From Acidimicrobiales bacterium (GTDB taxonomy: Bacteria; Actinomycetota; Acidimicrobiia; Acidimicrobiales; JACCXE01), in contig DASZWD010000015.1 in the NCBI GenBank assembly GCA_035546775.1, forward strand, positions 1 through 64,000: a stretch of 64,000 nt of DNA, written 5' to 3'. Shown one piece after another: positions 9,041 to 17,323 of the stretch. Positions within the stretch are counted from its first letter, which is position 1. Every line of letters starts with the position of its first letter. Under the pieces are notes generated by a model. That model was not told the DNA's origin and ran no database searches. It saw only the letters and a program-made list of their open reading frames with translations. Position numbers and translations under genes: made by a program.

Positions 9041-10102
9041 TTAGAGCCTTTTCTCCACGAACGGGGTCTTGACGATGCTGCCGGTCAGCGTGCGGCCCCG
9101 GACGTCGAAGGTGACGGGGTCGCCCACCTGGGCGTGCGACTCGAGGAATCCGAGCGCGATCGCCTTTTCGAGCATCGGTGAGAAGTTGCCGCTGGTAACC
9201 ACGCCGATGCGCTCGCCCTCGGCGCTCGACACGATCGAGCCGTCACGCGCCGGTTGGCGGCCGTCGATCACCATGCCGCGCAGCAGACGGGCCGGGCCGG
9301 CGGCGCGCTCGGCGACGAGGGCCGCCTTGCCGGTGAAGTCGTCCTTGTCCCAACCCACGACCCAGCCCAGCCCGGCTTGGAGCGGGGTGATGCCGACGCC
9401 CAGTTCGTGCCCGTGCAGCGGCAGGCCGGCTTCCAGCCGCAGCGTGTCGCGCGCTCCGAGGCCCGCAGGCTCGACGCCGGCCGACATGAGCGCGTCCCAC
9501 ACACTGGCGGCCGCGTCGACGGGGACCGCGATCTCGACGCCATCCTCGCCCGTGTAGCCGGTGCCGGCCACGGTGCAGTCGGCACCGGCGACCTCGACCC
9601 GCTCGACGCGGAACCGCTTCACCGCTGCGGCCGCCTCACTCACCTTGGCGACGCGCTGGCGCGCCTCGGGACCCTGCACCGCCAGGATGCAGCGCGACGC
9701 CGTCGTGTCGGTGCCACCGATGGCGGCGACGACCCGGTCGGTGTTGGATGCGTTCGGCATGACGTCGAAGGTCGTGTCGCCGACCCACCACACGATGATG
9801 TCGTCGAGGACCGAGCCCTCCTCGTCGAGGAGGTGGGTGTACTGCGCCCGACCCGGCGCCACCCTGCGCAGGTCGTTGGTCAGCGCGTGCTGGAGGTGGT
9901 CGAAGGCGGCGTCGCCCTCGACGCGCACGGTGCCGAGGTGGCTGACGTCGAACACCACCGCCGAGGTGCGGCAGGCGCGGTGCTCGTGCAGCGTGCCCGC
10001 CGGATAGGCCACCGGCATGAGCCAGCCGCCGAATTCGACGAGCTTCGCCCCCAGCGCGCGGTGCGTGTCTTCGAGTGCTGCGTGTCGGAGCCCGTCTGCC
10101 AT
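9041..10102 (-). CDS. gcvT: aminomethyltransferase, glycine cleavage T-protein
   Basis: 353 residues, slightly shorter than E. coli GcvT. It transfers the aminomethyl unit of lipoyl-GcvH to tetrahydrofolate with release of ammonia. Diagnostic segments: FGGWLMPVAYPAGTLHEH, VFDVSHLGTVRVEG, TGYTGEDGVEI (folate-binding region), RDTLRLEAGLPLHGHEL and the C-terminal GCV_T barrel ending near KTPFVEKRL. It heads the gcvT-gcvPA-gcvPB part of the operon and follows the MerR gene after 61 nt. No glycine riboswitch is visible in that gap. Confidence 0.96.
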   Translation of the reverse strand: MADGLRHAALEDTHRALGAKLVEFGGWLMPVAYPAGTLHEHRACRTSAVVFDVSHLGTVRVEGDAAFDHLQHALTNDLRRVAPGRAQYTHLLDEEGSVLDDIIVWWVGDTTFDVMPNASNTDRVVAAIGGTDTTASRCILAVQGPEARQRVAKVSEAAAAVKRFRVERVEVAGADCTVAGTGYTGEDGVEIAVPVDAAASVWDALMSAGVEPAGLGARDTLRLEAGLPLHGHELGVGITPLQAGLGWVVGWDKDDFTGKAALVAERAAGPARLLRGMVIDGRQPARDGSIVSSAEGERIGVVTSGNFSPMLEKAIALGFLESHAQVGDPVTFDVRGRTLTGSIVKTPFVEKRL

Positions 10103-10163
10103 CGCGCTGCCGACTCTAGAGGTCGCGGCGCCGCGCGACGGTCTTCCCCAGCGTTATTGGCAG

Positions 10164-10631
10164 TTACTGGTTCGCCGCGACCTTCGTCGGTGCCTCGGAA
10201 CCGCCGAGATCCACGATGGCGGCGTCGAGTTCGTCGACCACACCGGCCAACGGGAAGATGTTGAGCACCCCTTGGCCGCCCTTCACCAGGTCGACGAGTT
10301 CCTCGCCGTTCATGGCGAGAACCGAGGTGGCATCGGAGAGGACGATGTTGGCCGAGGCGACGTCGTCGCCGCCGGAGCGCAGCGCCTCGACCGCCCGGCG
10401 GGCGGCGGGGAGGGCGAGACCGGCGTCGAGGAACTTCTTGATGACCTTGAGGCTGAGGACGTCGTGATACGAGTACAGCCGCTGGGTGCCGCTGCCAGCG
10501 GCGTCGGCCAGCGACGGGCGCAGCAGATCGGTACGCGCCCAGTAGTCGAGCTGGCGGTAGGTGATGCCCACCAACTTGCAGACCTGGGGCCCGCGGAAAC
10601 CGATTTGTTCAGGCGCGGGGGAAGTAGCCAT
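10164..10631 (-). CDS. MerR family transcriptional regulator (Rv1830-like position)
   Basis: 155 residues. The N-terminus has the MerR winged helix: GFRGPQVCKLVGITYRQLDYWAR, then the wing SGTQRLYSYHDVLSLKVIKKFLDAG. The C-terminal part is a short effector or dimerisation region without clear ligand-binding cysteines. It holds the same place as Rv1830 of M. tuberculosis, next to the bifunctional nuclease and gcv genes. The ATG is preceded by GAGAGAGG, a good ribosome site, and a sigma-70-like promoter lies about 70 nt further upstream. Direct control of the gcv genes by this protein is inference. Confidence 0.85.
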   Translation of the reverse strand: MATSPAPEQIGFRGPQVCKLVGITYRQLDYWARTDLLRPSLADAAGSGTQRLYSYHDVLSLKVIKKFLDAGLALPAARRAVEALRSGGDDVASANIVLSDATSVLAMNGEELVDLVKGGQGVLNIFPLAGVVDELDAAIVDLGGSEAPTKVAANQ

Positions 10632-10696
10632 CGGAACCTCTCTCTGGGACGCAGCACCACTACAACGCAGTAACGAACTACGTCCGTGTACTTCGC

Positions 10697-10725
10697 ACCA
10701 TAAACACAGCGGTGCGCGGCGTCAA
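10697..10725 (-). promoter_or_regulatory. putative sigma-70-type promoter for the MerR gene and gcvT-gcvPA-gcvPB
   Basis: Read on the minus strand: TTGACG (10725-10720), a 17-nt spacer, then TATGGT (10702-10697), in the 103-nt gap between the bifunctional nuclease gene and the MerR gene. It would give a leader of about 60 nt before the MerR ATG. Seen by eye only. Confidence 0.45.
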
Positions 10726-10734
10726 TAAGCCGAT

Positions 10735-11244
10735 TTAGGAAAAGTCTTCCGGGTTCAGGCCCTCGAGGAACTCCCGGAACTCGTCGACGAGCTCCTCCGG
10801 CTCCAGATCCTCGTCGTCGCTCTCCTCGGCCCATTCGACGGTCGTGCCTTCGGCTTCGAGGCGGTCGAGCAGTTCGGTGTCGATGTCGATCTCGGAGCCG
10901 GTGCGCACCGCGAGCGCCACCGCGTCCGACGGCCGGGCCGACACCGTGACCGGTTGACCGTTGAGGTTGAGACGCAACTCGGCGAAGTACGTCTGGTTGC
11001 GCAGGGCGACGATGGCCACGCGTTCGAGGGTGGCGCCCAGCGCCGCCAGCGTGTCGCGGAACAGGTCGTGGGTCAGCGGCCGTCCTGGCTCGCGTCCCTC
11101 CATGGCGTTGACGATCGCCTGGGCCTCGGTGTCGCCGATGTAGATCGGCAGCGTGCGCCCGGCACCTTCGGTCTCGGTGAGAAACATGACCGGCGTGTTG
11201 CCTGGCATCTCAATCCGTACGCCGGAGATTCGCACCCGCGACAT
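10735..11244 (-). CDS. bifunctional nuclease family protein (BFN domain)
   Basis: 169 residues of the BFN (DUF151) family, corresponding to Rv1829. Typical features are RISGVRIEMPGNTPVMFLTE at the N-terminus, LPIYIGDTEAQAI, and RPSDAVALAVRTGSEI. The family is named after a plant protein with RNase and DNase activity; the bacterial role is not settled. The very acidic C-terminus (EESDDEDLEPEELVDE) is typical of actinobacterial members. It lies 21 nt downstream of ftsR. Cytoplasmic. Confidence 0.9.
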   Translation of the reverse strand: MSRVRISGVRIEMPGNTPVMFLTETEGAGRTLPIYIGDTEAQAIVNAMEGREPGRPLTHDLFRDTLAALGATLERVAIVALRNQTYFAELRLNLNGQPVTVSARPSDAVALAVRTGSEIDIDTELLDRLEAEGTTVEWAEESDDEDLEPEELVDEFREFLEGLNPEDFS

Positions 11245-11265
11245 ACCGCGAGCGTAGCGAGGCGG

Positions 11266-12156
11266 CTAGCCCGTGATGTCGCGAACGGCTTGGCGCACCA
11301 GCGCGGCGCGCAATCCCTCGCCGAGACGACCGAGTTGTTCGAGCGATTCGGCCGCCTGGCGACGGGCGGCCGGGTTCCGCTGCTTCAGCAGCGGCAGCAC
11401 GATCTGTTCGAACAAGCCGGCTTCGCGATCAGCCGCGCTCTTGAATTGCTTGAGGTGACGCGCCTCGATGCCGAACTGGAGGAAACCCGCCGCCGCCTGC
11501 GTGACGGCCAGGGCGTCGGCGTCGAAGTAGTCCGTGCCGCCGAGGGTGCGCGGTGCAATCAGACCGAACTTGGCGAGTTCGAGCACGCGGGCTTCGCTGA
11601 GGCCGGTCGCCGCCGCGAGTTCCTCGACGGTAAGGGCGACCTCGTGTGCGTCGTGGTCGGGTTCGGGCTCAGGCGTGGGTGCGGGCCGCGGCGTCGCCGC
11701 CGGCTTCAACTCGGCCGTCGGCGACGCGGACACCGGTGAGCGGCGCACCTTCGTGATCGGCGTCGGCTCCTCGACCGGATGCAGGGGCGGACGCACCGCC
11801 GGCGCTTCGGTCGTCACCGCGCTCGCCGCCTCTGCGATCGACGGCCCCGCGTTCGTCGGGTGCGTCTGCTTCGACTCGGCCTCAGCGGCCGCGGTGTCGG
11901 CGGCGCCCTCCGGCTCGTCGCCCAGGCGACCGCGGATCACCTTGAGCGGCAGAAAGTTCTCGCGCTGCTGGCGCAGGATCCACTTCAGGCGCTCGACATC
12001 GTGCTCGTAGAACTTCCGGTAACCCGAAGGCGTGCGCTCCGGGTCGATCAAGCCCTGGCTTTCGAGGAAGCGAATCTTCGAAATGGTGACGTCGGGAAAC
12101 TCGGCTGTCAGGAGCGACAGCACTTCACCGATCGACAGATACGACCGATCACTCAT
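11266..12156 (-). CDS. ftsR: MerR-family division regulator, FtsR-like
   Basis: 296 residues. The N-terminal MerR helix-turn-helix reads YLSIGEVLSLLTAEFPDV, then KIRFLESQGLIDPERTPSGY and FLPLKVIRGRL. A Pro/Ala-rich linker (about residues 85-165) leads to a second helical domain beginning VALTVEELAAATGLSEARVLEL. This architecture and the place beside garA match Rv1828/FtsR, which in Corynebacterium activates ftsZ. It overlaps garA by 4 nt (ATGA), so the two are probably translated together. Confidence 0.85.
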   Translation of the reverse strand: MSDRSYLSIGEVLSLLTAEFPDVTISKIRFLESQGLIDPERTPSGYRKFYEHDVERLKWILRQQRENFLPLKVIRGRLGDEPEGAADTAAAEAESKQTHPTNAGPSIAEAASAVTTEAPAVRPPLHPVEEPTPITKVRRSPVSASPTAELKPAATPRPAPTPEPEPDHDAHEVALTVEELAAATGLSEARVLELAKFGLIAPRTLGGTDYFDADALAVTQAAAGFLQFGIEARHLKQFKSAADREAGLFEQIVLPLLKQRNPAARRQAAESLEQLGRLGEGLRAALVRQAVRDITG

Positions 12157-12626
12157 TGGGCGGACAGAAATACAAGCCGGTACTTGCCGATCTGCACTTC
12201 GTCGCCTGACACCAGCGGCGCATCGTCGATGCGCTCGCGGTTGAGGTACGTGCCGTTGAGCGACCCGGTGTCGCGCAGGGTGTAGCGACCGTCGAGTCGG
12301 TGCACTTCGGCGTGGCGACGCGACACCGTGATGTCGTCGAGAAAGATGTCGCTGTCAGGGTGGCGCCCGGCACGGGTGACTTCACGGTCGAGCAGGTAGC
12401 GCTCCCCGACATTTGGCCCCCGTCGCACCACGAGGACAGCCGAGCCGGCTTCGAGGTCGCTCGCCGCCAACGCGATGTCGTCGTCTTCGGCCTGCTCGGT
12501 CGGAGTGACCGGCGCGATGATCGTCGCCGTCGTCTCGTCGGCGCGCGCCTCAGTCAGCTTGCCGCCGCAGGACGCGCAGAACGCGCCCCCCTCGGGATTG
12601 CGGTGTCCACAGTGCGGGCAGACCAC
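12153..12626 (-). CDS. garA: FHA-domain protein, GarA-like, with N-terminal zinc ribbon
   Basis: 157 residues. Residues 3-20 form a zinc ribbon (CPHC and CASC). Residues 31-33 read ETT, the motif phosphorylated by PknB/PknG in GarA and its homologue OdhI. Residues 65-157 are an FHA domain with GRHPDSDIFLDD, SRRHAEV and GSLNGTYLNRERI. In mycobacteria GarA is a phospho-switch that inhibits 2-oxoglutarate dehydrogenase and glutamate dehydrogenase. The same role is likely because gene order (gcvH-garA-ftsR) is conserved. The zinc ribbon is extra relative to mycobacterial GarA. Confidence 0.88.
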   Translation of the reverse strand: MVCPHCGHRNPEGGAFCASCGGKLTEARADETTATIIAPVTPTEQAEDDDIALAASDLEAGSAVLVVRRGPNVGERYLLDREVTRAGRHPDSDIFLDDITVSRRHAEVHRLDGRYTLRDTGSLNGTYLNRERIDDAPLVSGDEVQIGKYRLVFLSAQ

Positions 12627-12654
12627 GCCGGCAGCGTAACGCGAACCCTCAACC

Positions 12655-13032
12655 TCAAGTGGAGGTGACTTCGGTGTACGCCGCCGGAGACAACAGCTCG
12701 CCGGTATCGGGACTGGCCGGTTGGATCACGAACATCCACCCGTCGCCGTACGGGTCGGCGTTGACCGTCTCGGGATTGTCGGCCACCGCCCCGTTCACTT
12801 CCACGACGACACCTGACAGCGGCGCGTAGATCTCCGAGACGGACTTGGTGGACTCGACCTCGCCGCACACTGCGCCGGCCGTGACTTGGGCGCCCACGTC
12901 CGGCAGCCCGACGTAGACGACGTCGCCCAGCGCGTCCTGCGCGAAGTCGGTGATGCCCACCCGGGCGCGGTCGCCCTCGACGCGCACCCACTCATGGTCC
13001 GACGTGTACAGAAGATCTTCGGGAACGTTCAC
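12655..13032 (-). CDS. gcvH: glycine cleavage system H protein
   Basis: 125 residues from GTG 13032, the normal length of GcvH. The frame stays open upstream, but family homology begins at VPEDLLYTSDHEWV. The lipoyl-lysine is in GEVESTKSVSEIYAPLSG, and YGDGWMFVI follows as usual. GcvH shuttles the aminomethyl, methylene and reduced lipoyl states between P, T and L proteins. It is separated from gcvT/P by garA, ftsR, BFN and MerR genes, the arrangement seen around Rv1826. No L-protein gene is present in the window. Confidence 0.96.
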   Translation of the reverse strand: MNVPEDLLYTSDHEWVRVEGDRARVGITDFAQDALGDVVYVGLPDVGAQVTAGAVCGEVESTKSVSEIYAPLSGVVVEVNGAVADNPETVNADPYGDGWMFVIQPASPDTGELLSPAAYTEVTST

Positions 13033-13043
13033 GAGCGGCGACT

Positions 13044-13787
13044 CTAGGACGCCGGCTTTCCTACGCGAAACCTTGGTGGGTTGCTGAGTGCTGGGACGTC
13101 CAGCTTCGACGAACGCTGGAGGTCCACGGCGACGCCGCGCAGCGAGTTGAGGACGTCGAGGGCGCCGCCGGGGATCTTGAGGCCACCTTCCAGCGTGGAC
13201 GCCGGGCCGATGGCAACCAGGGTGTACGGCGCGCTGATCGCGATGCCGTCGACGGTCACCTTGCCGTCGGACTCTCCGAACGCCGAGCCCGCCCCGATGC
13301 GCCGGTTGTTCAGGGCCAGCGCCTCGGCCCCGGCGTCGCGCAACTCGGCGGCGACGTCGATGAAGGTGTCGTACTGGATGGCGCCGTCGGGGTCCTCGAT
13401 CTTGATGGTGAGTCCCGGTCCCGACACCGGCACCGTGCCGGCGAGCACCTGGAGGGCCCGCAGCTGCGCCTCGGCGGCCGCCGTCGAGGCGCTGTCGGCC
13501 GCGTTGCTGTTCTGGAGCTGCAACAGCTGAAGCTTGAGACTGGAGATCTCGTCGCGCAGGGCGTCGGCCTCCGTCGTAAGACCGGCGAGGATGCGGGTCA
13601 GGTCGCCTTCGTTTTCGGCCTCGAGCCGCTGCTTGAACGCCTCTGATCCGCGCAACTGCCCAACGGCGAGGAACCCCACGAGGGCGGTGACGCCCAGCAC
13701 GAGGAGCACCGAGCCGATCCGGCTCGCCGTCCACCGCGTCGGGCCGGCAACCGGTTCGTCGCCGACGGGTGCGGTGGTGGCGGTCAC
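13044..13787 (-). CDS. DUF881 family membrane-anchored protein (distal copy)
   Basis: 247 residues. A short cytoplasmic N-terminus, one transmembrane helix (about 26-46, GSVLLVLGVTALVGFLAVG), a coiled coil (about 55-95) and an extracellular DUF881 domain with GPGLTIKIEDPDG and IDVAAELRDAGAEALALNNRRIG. It corresponds to Rv1825. The function is unknown, though conserved linkage to Sbp and proximity to division genes suggest an envelope or septal role (inference). It lies 4 nt after sbp and 11 nt before gcvH. Confidence 0.85.
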   Translation of the reverse strand: MTATTAPVGDEPVAGPTRWTASRIGSVLLVLGVTALVGFLAVGQLRGSEAFKQRLEAENEGDLTRILAGLTTEADALRDEISSLKLQLLQLQNSNAADSASTAAAEAQLRALQVLAGTVPVSGPGLTIKIEDPDGAIQYDTFIDVAAELRDAGAEALALNNRRIGAGSAFGESDGKVTVDGIAISAPYTLVAIGPASTLEGGLKIPGGALDVLNSLRGVAVDLQRSSKLDVPALSNPPRFRVGKPAS

Positions 13788-13791
13788 CGGG

Positions 13792-14118
13792 TCAGCCTCC
13801 GAATACCCGGCGGCGCAGGGCGGCGACGTTCTGGAAGATGCGCACGCCGAACACGACCACGATGGCGGTCACGAGGTCGACGCCGAGCTGGTCGCCCAGC
13901 CACACGAGCACGATCGCCACGAGGGCGTTGGCGGCGAAGGCCACCACGAAGATGCGGTCGTTGAAGGTGTGCTCGAGGTACGCCCGCACACCGCCGAGCG
14001 ACGCGTCGAGCGCCGCAACCACGGCCATGGCGACGTAGCGGCCGAGTTCCTGGCTCACCGTCGGGTGGACGGCGATGGCGATAAGGGCGCCGACGAGCAG
14101 TCCCAGCAGCGCGAACAC
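13792..14118 (-). CDS. sbp: small basic protein, DUF1290 (Sbp) family
   Basis: 108 residues, three hydrophobic helices: an N-terminal one (FALLGLLVGALIAIAV), a middle one after YVAMAVVAALDASLGGVRAYLE, and a C-terminal one (IFVVAFAANALVAIVLVWLG). This is the DUF1290 family, called Sbp in Bacillus, where the gene lies in the division cluster; it corresponds to Rv1824. Sandwiched between two DUF881 genes, abutting one and 4 nt from the other, so the three products probably form a membrane complex (inference). Confidence 0.88.
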   Translation of the reverse strand: MFALLGLLVGALIAIAVHPTVSQELGRYVAMAVVAALDASLGGVRAYLEHTFNDRIFVVAFAANALVAIVLVWLGDQLGVDLVTAIVVVFGVRIFQNVAALRRRVFGG

Positions 14119-14832
14119 TTAGGAGCTCTCCTTGGGCGTGGCGACGTCGATGCCGACCCGGCCGGCAAACGCGGGAAGGGTCATCGAGTCGACGCGACCG
14201 GCCGAGAAGCCGAGGCCGAACAACGTGTGCCAATGGCGCATCCGCTGGGCGATGTCGCTGCGGCTGAAACGGGTGGCGTCGGCGCCGATGGCGTCGATGC
14301 GATACGGCGGCGACAGCGGACGGAAGTTGACCACGATCGTCTCGCCGGCTTGGCGGATCGACGTCGTGGCCACGACGCGGTTGCCGTTGATGGCGACTGC
14401 CTCGGCGCCGGCACCCCACAGTGCGTTGACCAGCAACTGCAGGTCGAGGTCGGAGATGCGATACGCCTCGGAATCCTTGGCGTCGTCGGGAATGGTGTCG
14501 GCGTCGGACACTTTGACCCGCAGCCCCGAGCCCTTGACGGCCGACGTGCCGGCCTGGGCGGCGAGGGTCGCTTCGGCGCGGGTGTTCGCCGCTGTCGCGT
14601 GATTGACCTGACTGACGCGGCGCTGCTCGTCGGCGAGCTGGCTGCGCAGCTTGCCGACGGCCTGGTCGAGGTCGCCGATCTGCGAGCGCCGCTGCTGGAT
14701 GAGCGCGATCAACCGTTCCTTGCCGGGCTGCTCGGCCTTTTTCGTCGCCGTCGCCGACTGCGCGGCGGTGACGATGCCGAAGCCCAAGAGCGCGAGGACC
14801 AGAACCAGTGCCGGGGAAGTTGTGCGGGGCAC
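14119..14832 (-). CDS. DUF881 family membrane-anchored protein (proximal copy)
   Basis: 237 residues with an N-terminal signal anchor (LVLVLALLGFGIVTAAQ), a coiled coil (about 38-78, rich in Gln/Arg/Leu) and a DUF881 domain with GSGLRVKVSDAD, LQLLVNALWGAGAEAVAINGNR and FRPLSPPYRIDAIG. Corresponds to Rv1823. It diverges strongly from the other DUF881 copy, so they are old paralogues rather than a recent duplication. Its stop directly abuts the sbp start. Confidence 0.85.
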   Translation of the reverse strand: MPRTTSPALVLVLALLGFGIVTAAQSATATKKAEQPGKERLIALIQQRRSQIGDLDQAVGKLRSQLADEQRRVSQVNHATAANTRAEATLAAQAGTSAVKGSGLRVKVSDADTIPDDAKDSEAYRISDLDLQLLVNALWGAGAEAVAINGNRVVATTSIRQAGETIVVNFRPLSPPYRIDAIGADATRFSRSDIAQRMRHWHTLFGLGFSAGRVDSMTLPAFAGRVGIDVATPKESS

Positions 14833-14842
14833 GCGGGAAAAG

Positions 14843-17323
14843 TTAGCGAAGCAACTGACGAATGCGACGCGCGTACTCCTGGGCGCGGGCGACAGCCTCG
14901 GATTCGCGCGGGGCTTCGGCCATTACGAGGGTGGCGGGTTCCTCAGGATCGGGCAGGACCAGCACCCACCCGTCGTCGAGCAAGACCTTGACGCCGTCGA
15001 TCAGATCGAGCGAGCGATCGGCGTTGCGCTCGACCATTTCGCGCATGACTGCGCCCTTGCGCTCCCACGGCGTGACCACCGTCTCCTCGGCGATGGCGGG
15101 CGTTCCCGTCGAGGCGCGCAACGTCGAGAGCGACTCGCCCACACGCACGACATGGTCCATGACGTGCAGGAGCGCGGCGACGCCGTCGAAGGCCGGCAGG
15201 AAGTTCGGGAAGGCCACGCCACCACGGCGGTCGGCGGCGATCGTCGCCCCATCGGTGTGGGCCGTCTCCAGCAGACTGGCGTTGGAACGCTTGGTCCACA
15301 CGACCTCGACGCCCCCTTTGGCCGCGATCGTCGCCGCCTCGGCCGGCGAATCGACGGGGACCGCGATCGGCCCTCCGCCGCGCTCGGCGGCCATCGTCAC
15401 GAAGGCCAACTGGGTCTGCTCTCCCGACAGCACGTGGCCGAGGTCGTCGACGAGAACGATGCGCTCACCGTCGGGTGACAGCACGGCCCCCAGGTCGGCG
15501 CCCGACGACCGCACGAGGTTGGCGACGTTGGCCGCGTGTGCCGTGGCGTCGAAGGTCGCCGCCGCCGAGGTGCGGGTGTAGGGATTGACGACGAGCACGT
15601 CGCCGCCCACCTTGGCCAGCACGCTGGGCAGCACGAGGCTGGTGGCGCCGTACGCCAGGTCGAGCACGATCTTGAGCTGGCGCTGGGCAATCGCCCCCCA
15701 GTCGACCTTGTCGATGAGCGCGGCGGTGTAGTGCTCGATGGCGCGGGGGGCGAAGCCGATGTCGCCGATCTCACCGGCCACGACACGCCGGAAGTCCTCG
15801 CGGTGATAGAGCCGCTCGATCTTGCGTTGATCGGCCTCGGCCAGGTCGATGCCCTCGCTGTCGTAGAAGCGCATCGTCACCTTCTCCGGATCGTCCGGCG
15901 CCAGCCGCACGGTGATCGACCCGGCGTGGCGGTGGTTGCGGGCGTGGAACCGCGTCAGCGGCGCGGTGGCCAGCTCGAGGTCGTCGACGTTGAGGCCGGC
16001 CGCGTTCAGCCCGACCATCACGGCGCGTTTGAGCACGCGGGCGGCGCGACTTGAATCGCGCGACGTGGTCACCCACGCCCCCTTCTTGAAGCCGGTCGCG
16101 AAGGCCATCGCCACCCGCAGGGCCAGCTCGGGTGACAGGTCGACGTTGGCCAGACCGGTGACGCCTTCGCGCCCGAACAGCCCGCGCGCGCCCCGCGACT
16201 CCCACACCAGGGACGCGTTGACGACGGCGCCCGGCTCGACCGTCTTGAACGGATACACCTTCACGCCCTGGTTGATGACGGCGTGCTCGCCGACGAAGCA
16301 CTCGTCGCCGAGCACGACGTCTTCTTCGCAGCGGGCGCCGTAGCGCAGGTCGCCGCGGCGACCCACGATCGTGCCGCGCAGGCGCACGGCGCGGCCGAGG
16401 TGACTGTTGTCGTGCACGACGGAACGCTCGATGTAGCAGTCGGGGCCGACGCGGACGTTGTCGCCGAGCACCGTGTAGGGCGCGAGGTGCGCCCCGGCTT
16501 CGACGCGGCAGTCGTGGCCGATGATGCAAGGCCCGTCGATGCGCGCCGCGGGGTGCACGTCGGCGCCCTCGCCCACCCAGATGCGGTCGGCCATCTCGAA
16601 GCCCGGCAGCTGGATGGCGACCTTGCTGTCGAGGGCGTCGCGGTGGGCGCTGATGTAGGACTCCAGGGTGCCGACGTCCTCCCAGTAGCCGTCGACCACG
16701 GCGCCGTAGAGCGGCTTGCCTTCCTCGAGCAGCTTCGGGAACACGTCGGAGGAGAAGTCGACCTGGCCCTCGCCGATGTAGTCGAAGATCGACGGTTCCA
16801 GGACGTAGATGCCGGTGTTGATCGTGTCCGAGAACACCTCGCCCCACGTCGGCTTCTCGAGGAACCGCTCGATGCGACCTTCGCCATCGGTGATGACGAT
16901 GCCGAAGTCGACCGGGTTCTCCATCGCCTTGAGGGCAATCGTGGCCATCGCGCCGCGCCGGTCGTGCTCGGCCACCACCGCGCCGAGATCGATGTCGGTC
17001 AGGACGTCGCCCGAGATGACCAGAAAGCGCTCGTCGAGTTCGGCCCGGGCGTTGCGCACCGAGCCGGCCGTCCCCATCGGGGAGTCTTCGGTGGCGTAGC
17101 GGATGCGCACGCCGAACTCGGAGCCGTCACCGAAGTACGTCCGGATGTTCTGGGCCAAGAACGCGACGGTGACGACGATGTCGTCGAAGCCGTGCTCGCG
17201 CAACAGCCCGACGATGTGTTCCATCATCGGCACGTTCGCAATGGGCAACATCGGCTTGGGCGTCGACAGCGTCAGCGGACGAAGCCGGGTGCCTTCGCCG
17301 CCCGCCATGATCACCGCCTTCAT
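14843..17323 (-). CDS. GDP-mannose pyrophosphorylase-like enzyme fused to a degenerate phosphomannomutase-like domain
   Basis: 826 residues. The frame is open further upstream, but ATG 17323 is set by a perfect AGGAGG 6 nt before it and by MKAVIMAGGEGTRLRPLT. Residues 1-230 are a nucleotidyltransferase domain (GGEGTRLRP, TPKPMLPI, SGDVLTDID, FLEKPTWGE). Residues 245-360 are left-handed beta-helix hexapeptides. The rest follows phosphohexomutases in layout, but the Ser loop reads RHAGSITVRL instead of TASHNP, the metal loop SPDGERI instead of DGDADR, and the sugar loop DRRGGVAFP. It would supply GDP-mannose or a related NDP-sugar for glycans; the second domain looks non-catalytic. It overlaps the phosphatidyltransferase gene by 4 nt. 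Confidence 0.88.
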   Translation of the reverse strand: MKAVIMAGGEGTRLRPLTLSTPKPMLPIANVPMMEHIVGLLREHGFDDIVVTVAFLAQNIRTYFGDGSEFGVRIRYATEDSPMGTAGSVRNARAELDERFLVISGDVLTDIDLGAVVAEHDRRGAMATIALKAMENPVDFGIVITDGEGRIERFLEKPTWGEVFSDTINTGIYVLEPSIFDYIGEGQVDFSSDVFPKLLEEGKPLYGAVVDGYWEDVGTLESYISAHRDALDSKVAIQLPGFEMADRIWVGEGADVHPAARIDGPCIIGHDCRVEAGAHLAPYTVLGDNVRVGPDCYIERSVVHDNSHLGRAVRLRGTIVGRRGDLRYGARCEEDVVLGDECFVGEHAVINQGVKVYPFKTVEPGAVVNASLVWESRGARGLFGREGVTGLANVDLSPELALRVAMAFATGFKKGAWVTTSRDSSRAARVLKRAVMVGLNAAGLNVDDLELATAPLTRFHARNHRHAGSITVRLAPDDPEKVTMRFYDSEGIDLAEADQRKIERLYHREDFRRVVAGEIGDIGFAPRAIEHYTAALIDKVDWGAIAQRQLKIVLDLAYGATSLVLPSVLAKVGGDVLVVNPYTRTSAAATFDATAHAANVANLVRSSGADLGAVLSPDGERIVLVDDLGHVLSGEQTQLAFVTMAAERGGGPIAVPVDSPAEAATIAAKGGVEVVWTKRSNASLLETAHTDGATIAADRRGGVAFPNFLPAFDGVAALLHVMDHVVRVGESLSTLRASTGTPAIAEETVVTPWERKGAVMREMVERNADRSLDLIDGVKVLLDDGWVLVLPDPEEPATLVMAEAPRESEAVARAQEYARRIRQLLR

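Noticed and set aside
10103-10163. Glycine riboswitch upstream of gcvT
   Set aside because: The gap is only 61 nt and shows no tandem aptamer features; the gene is read within a longer operon.
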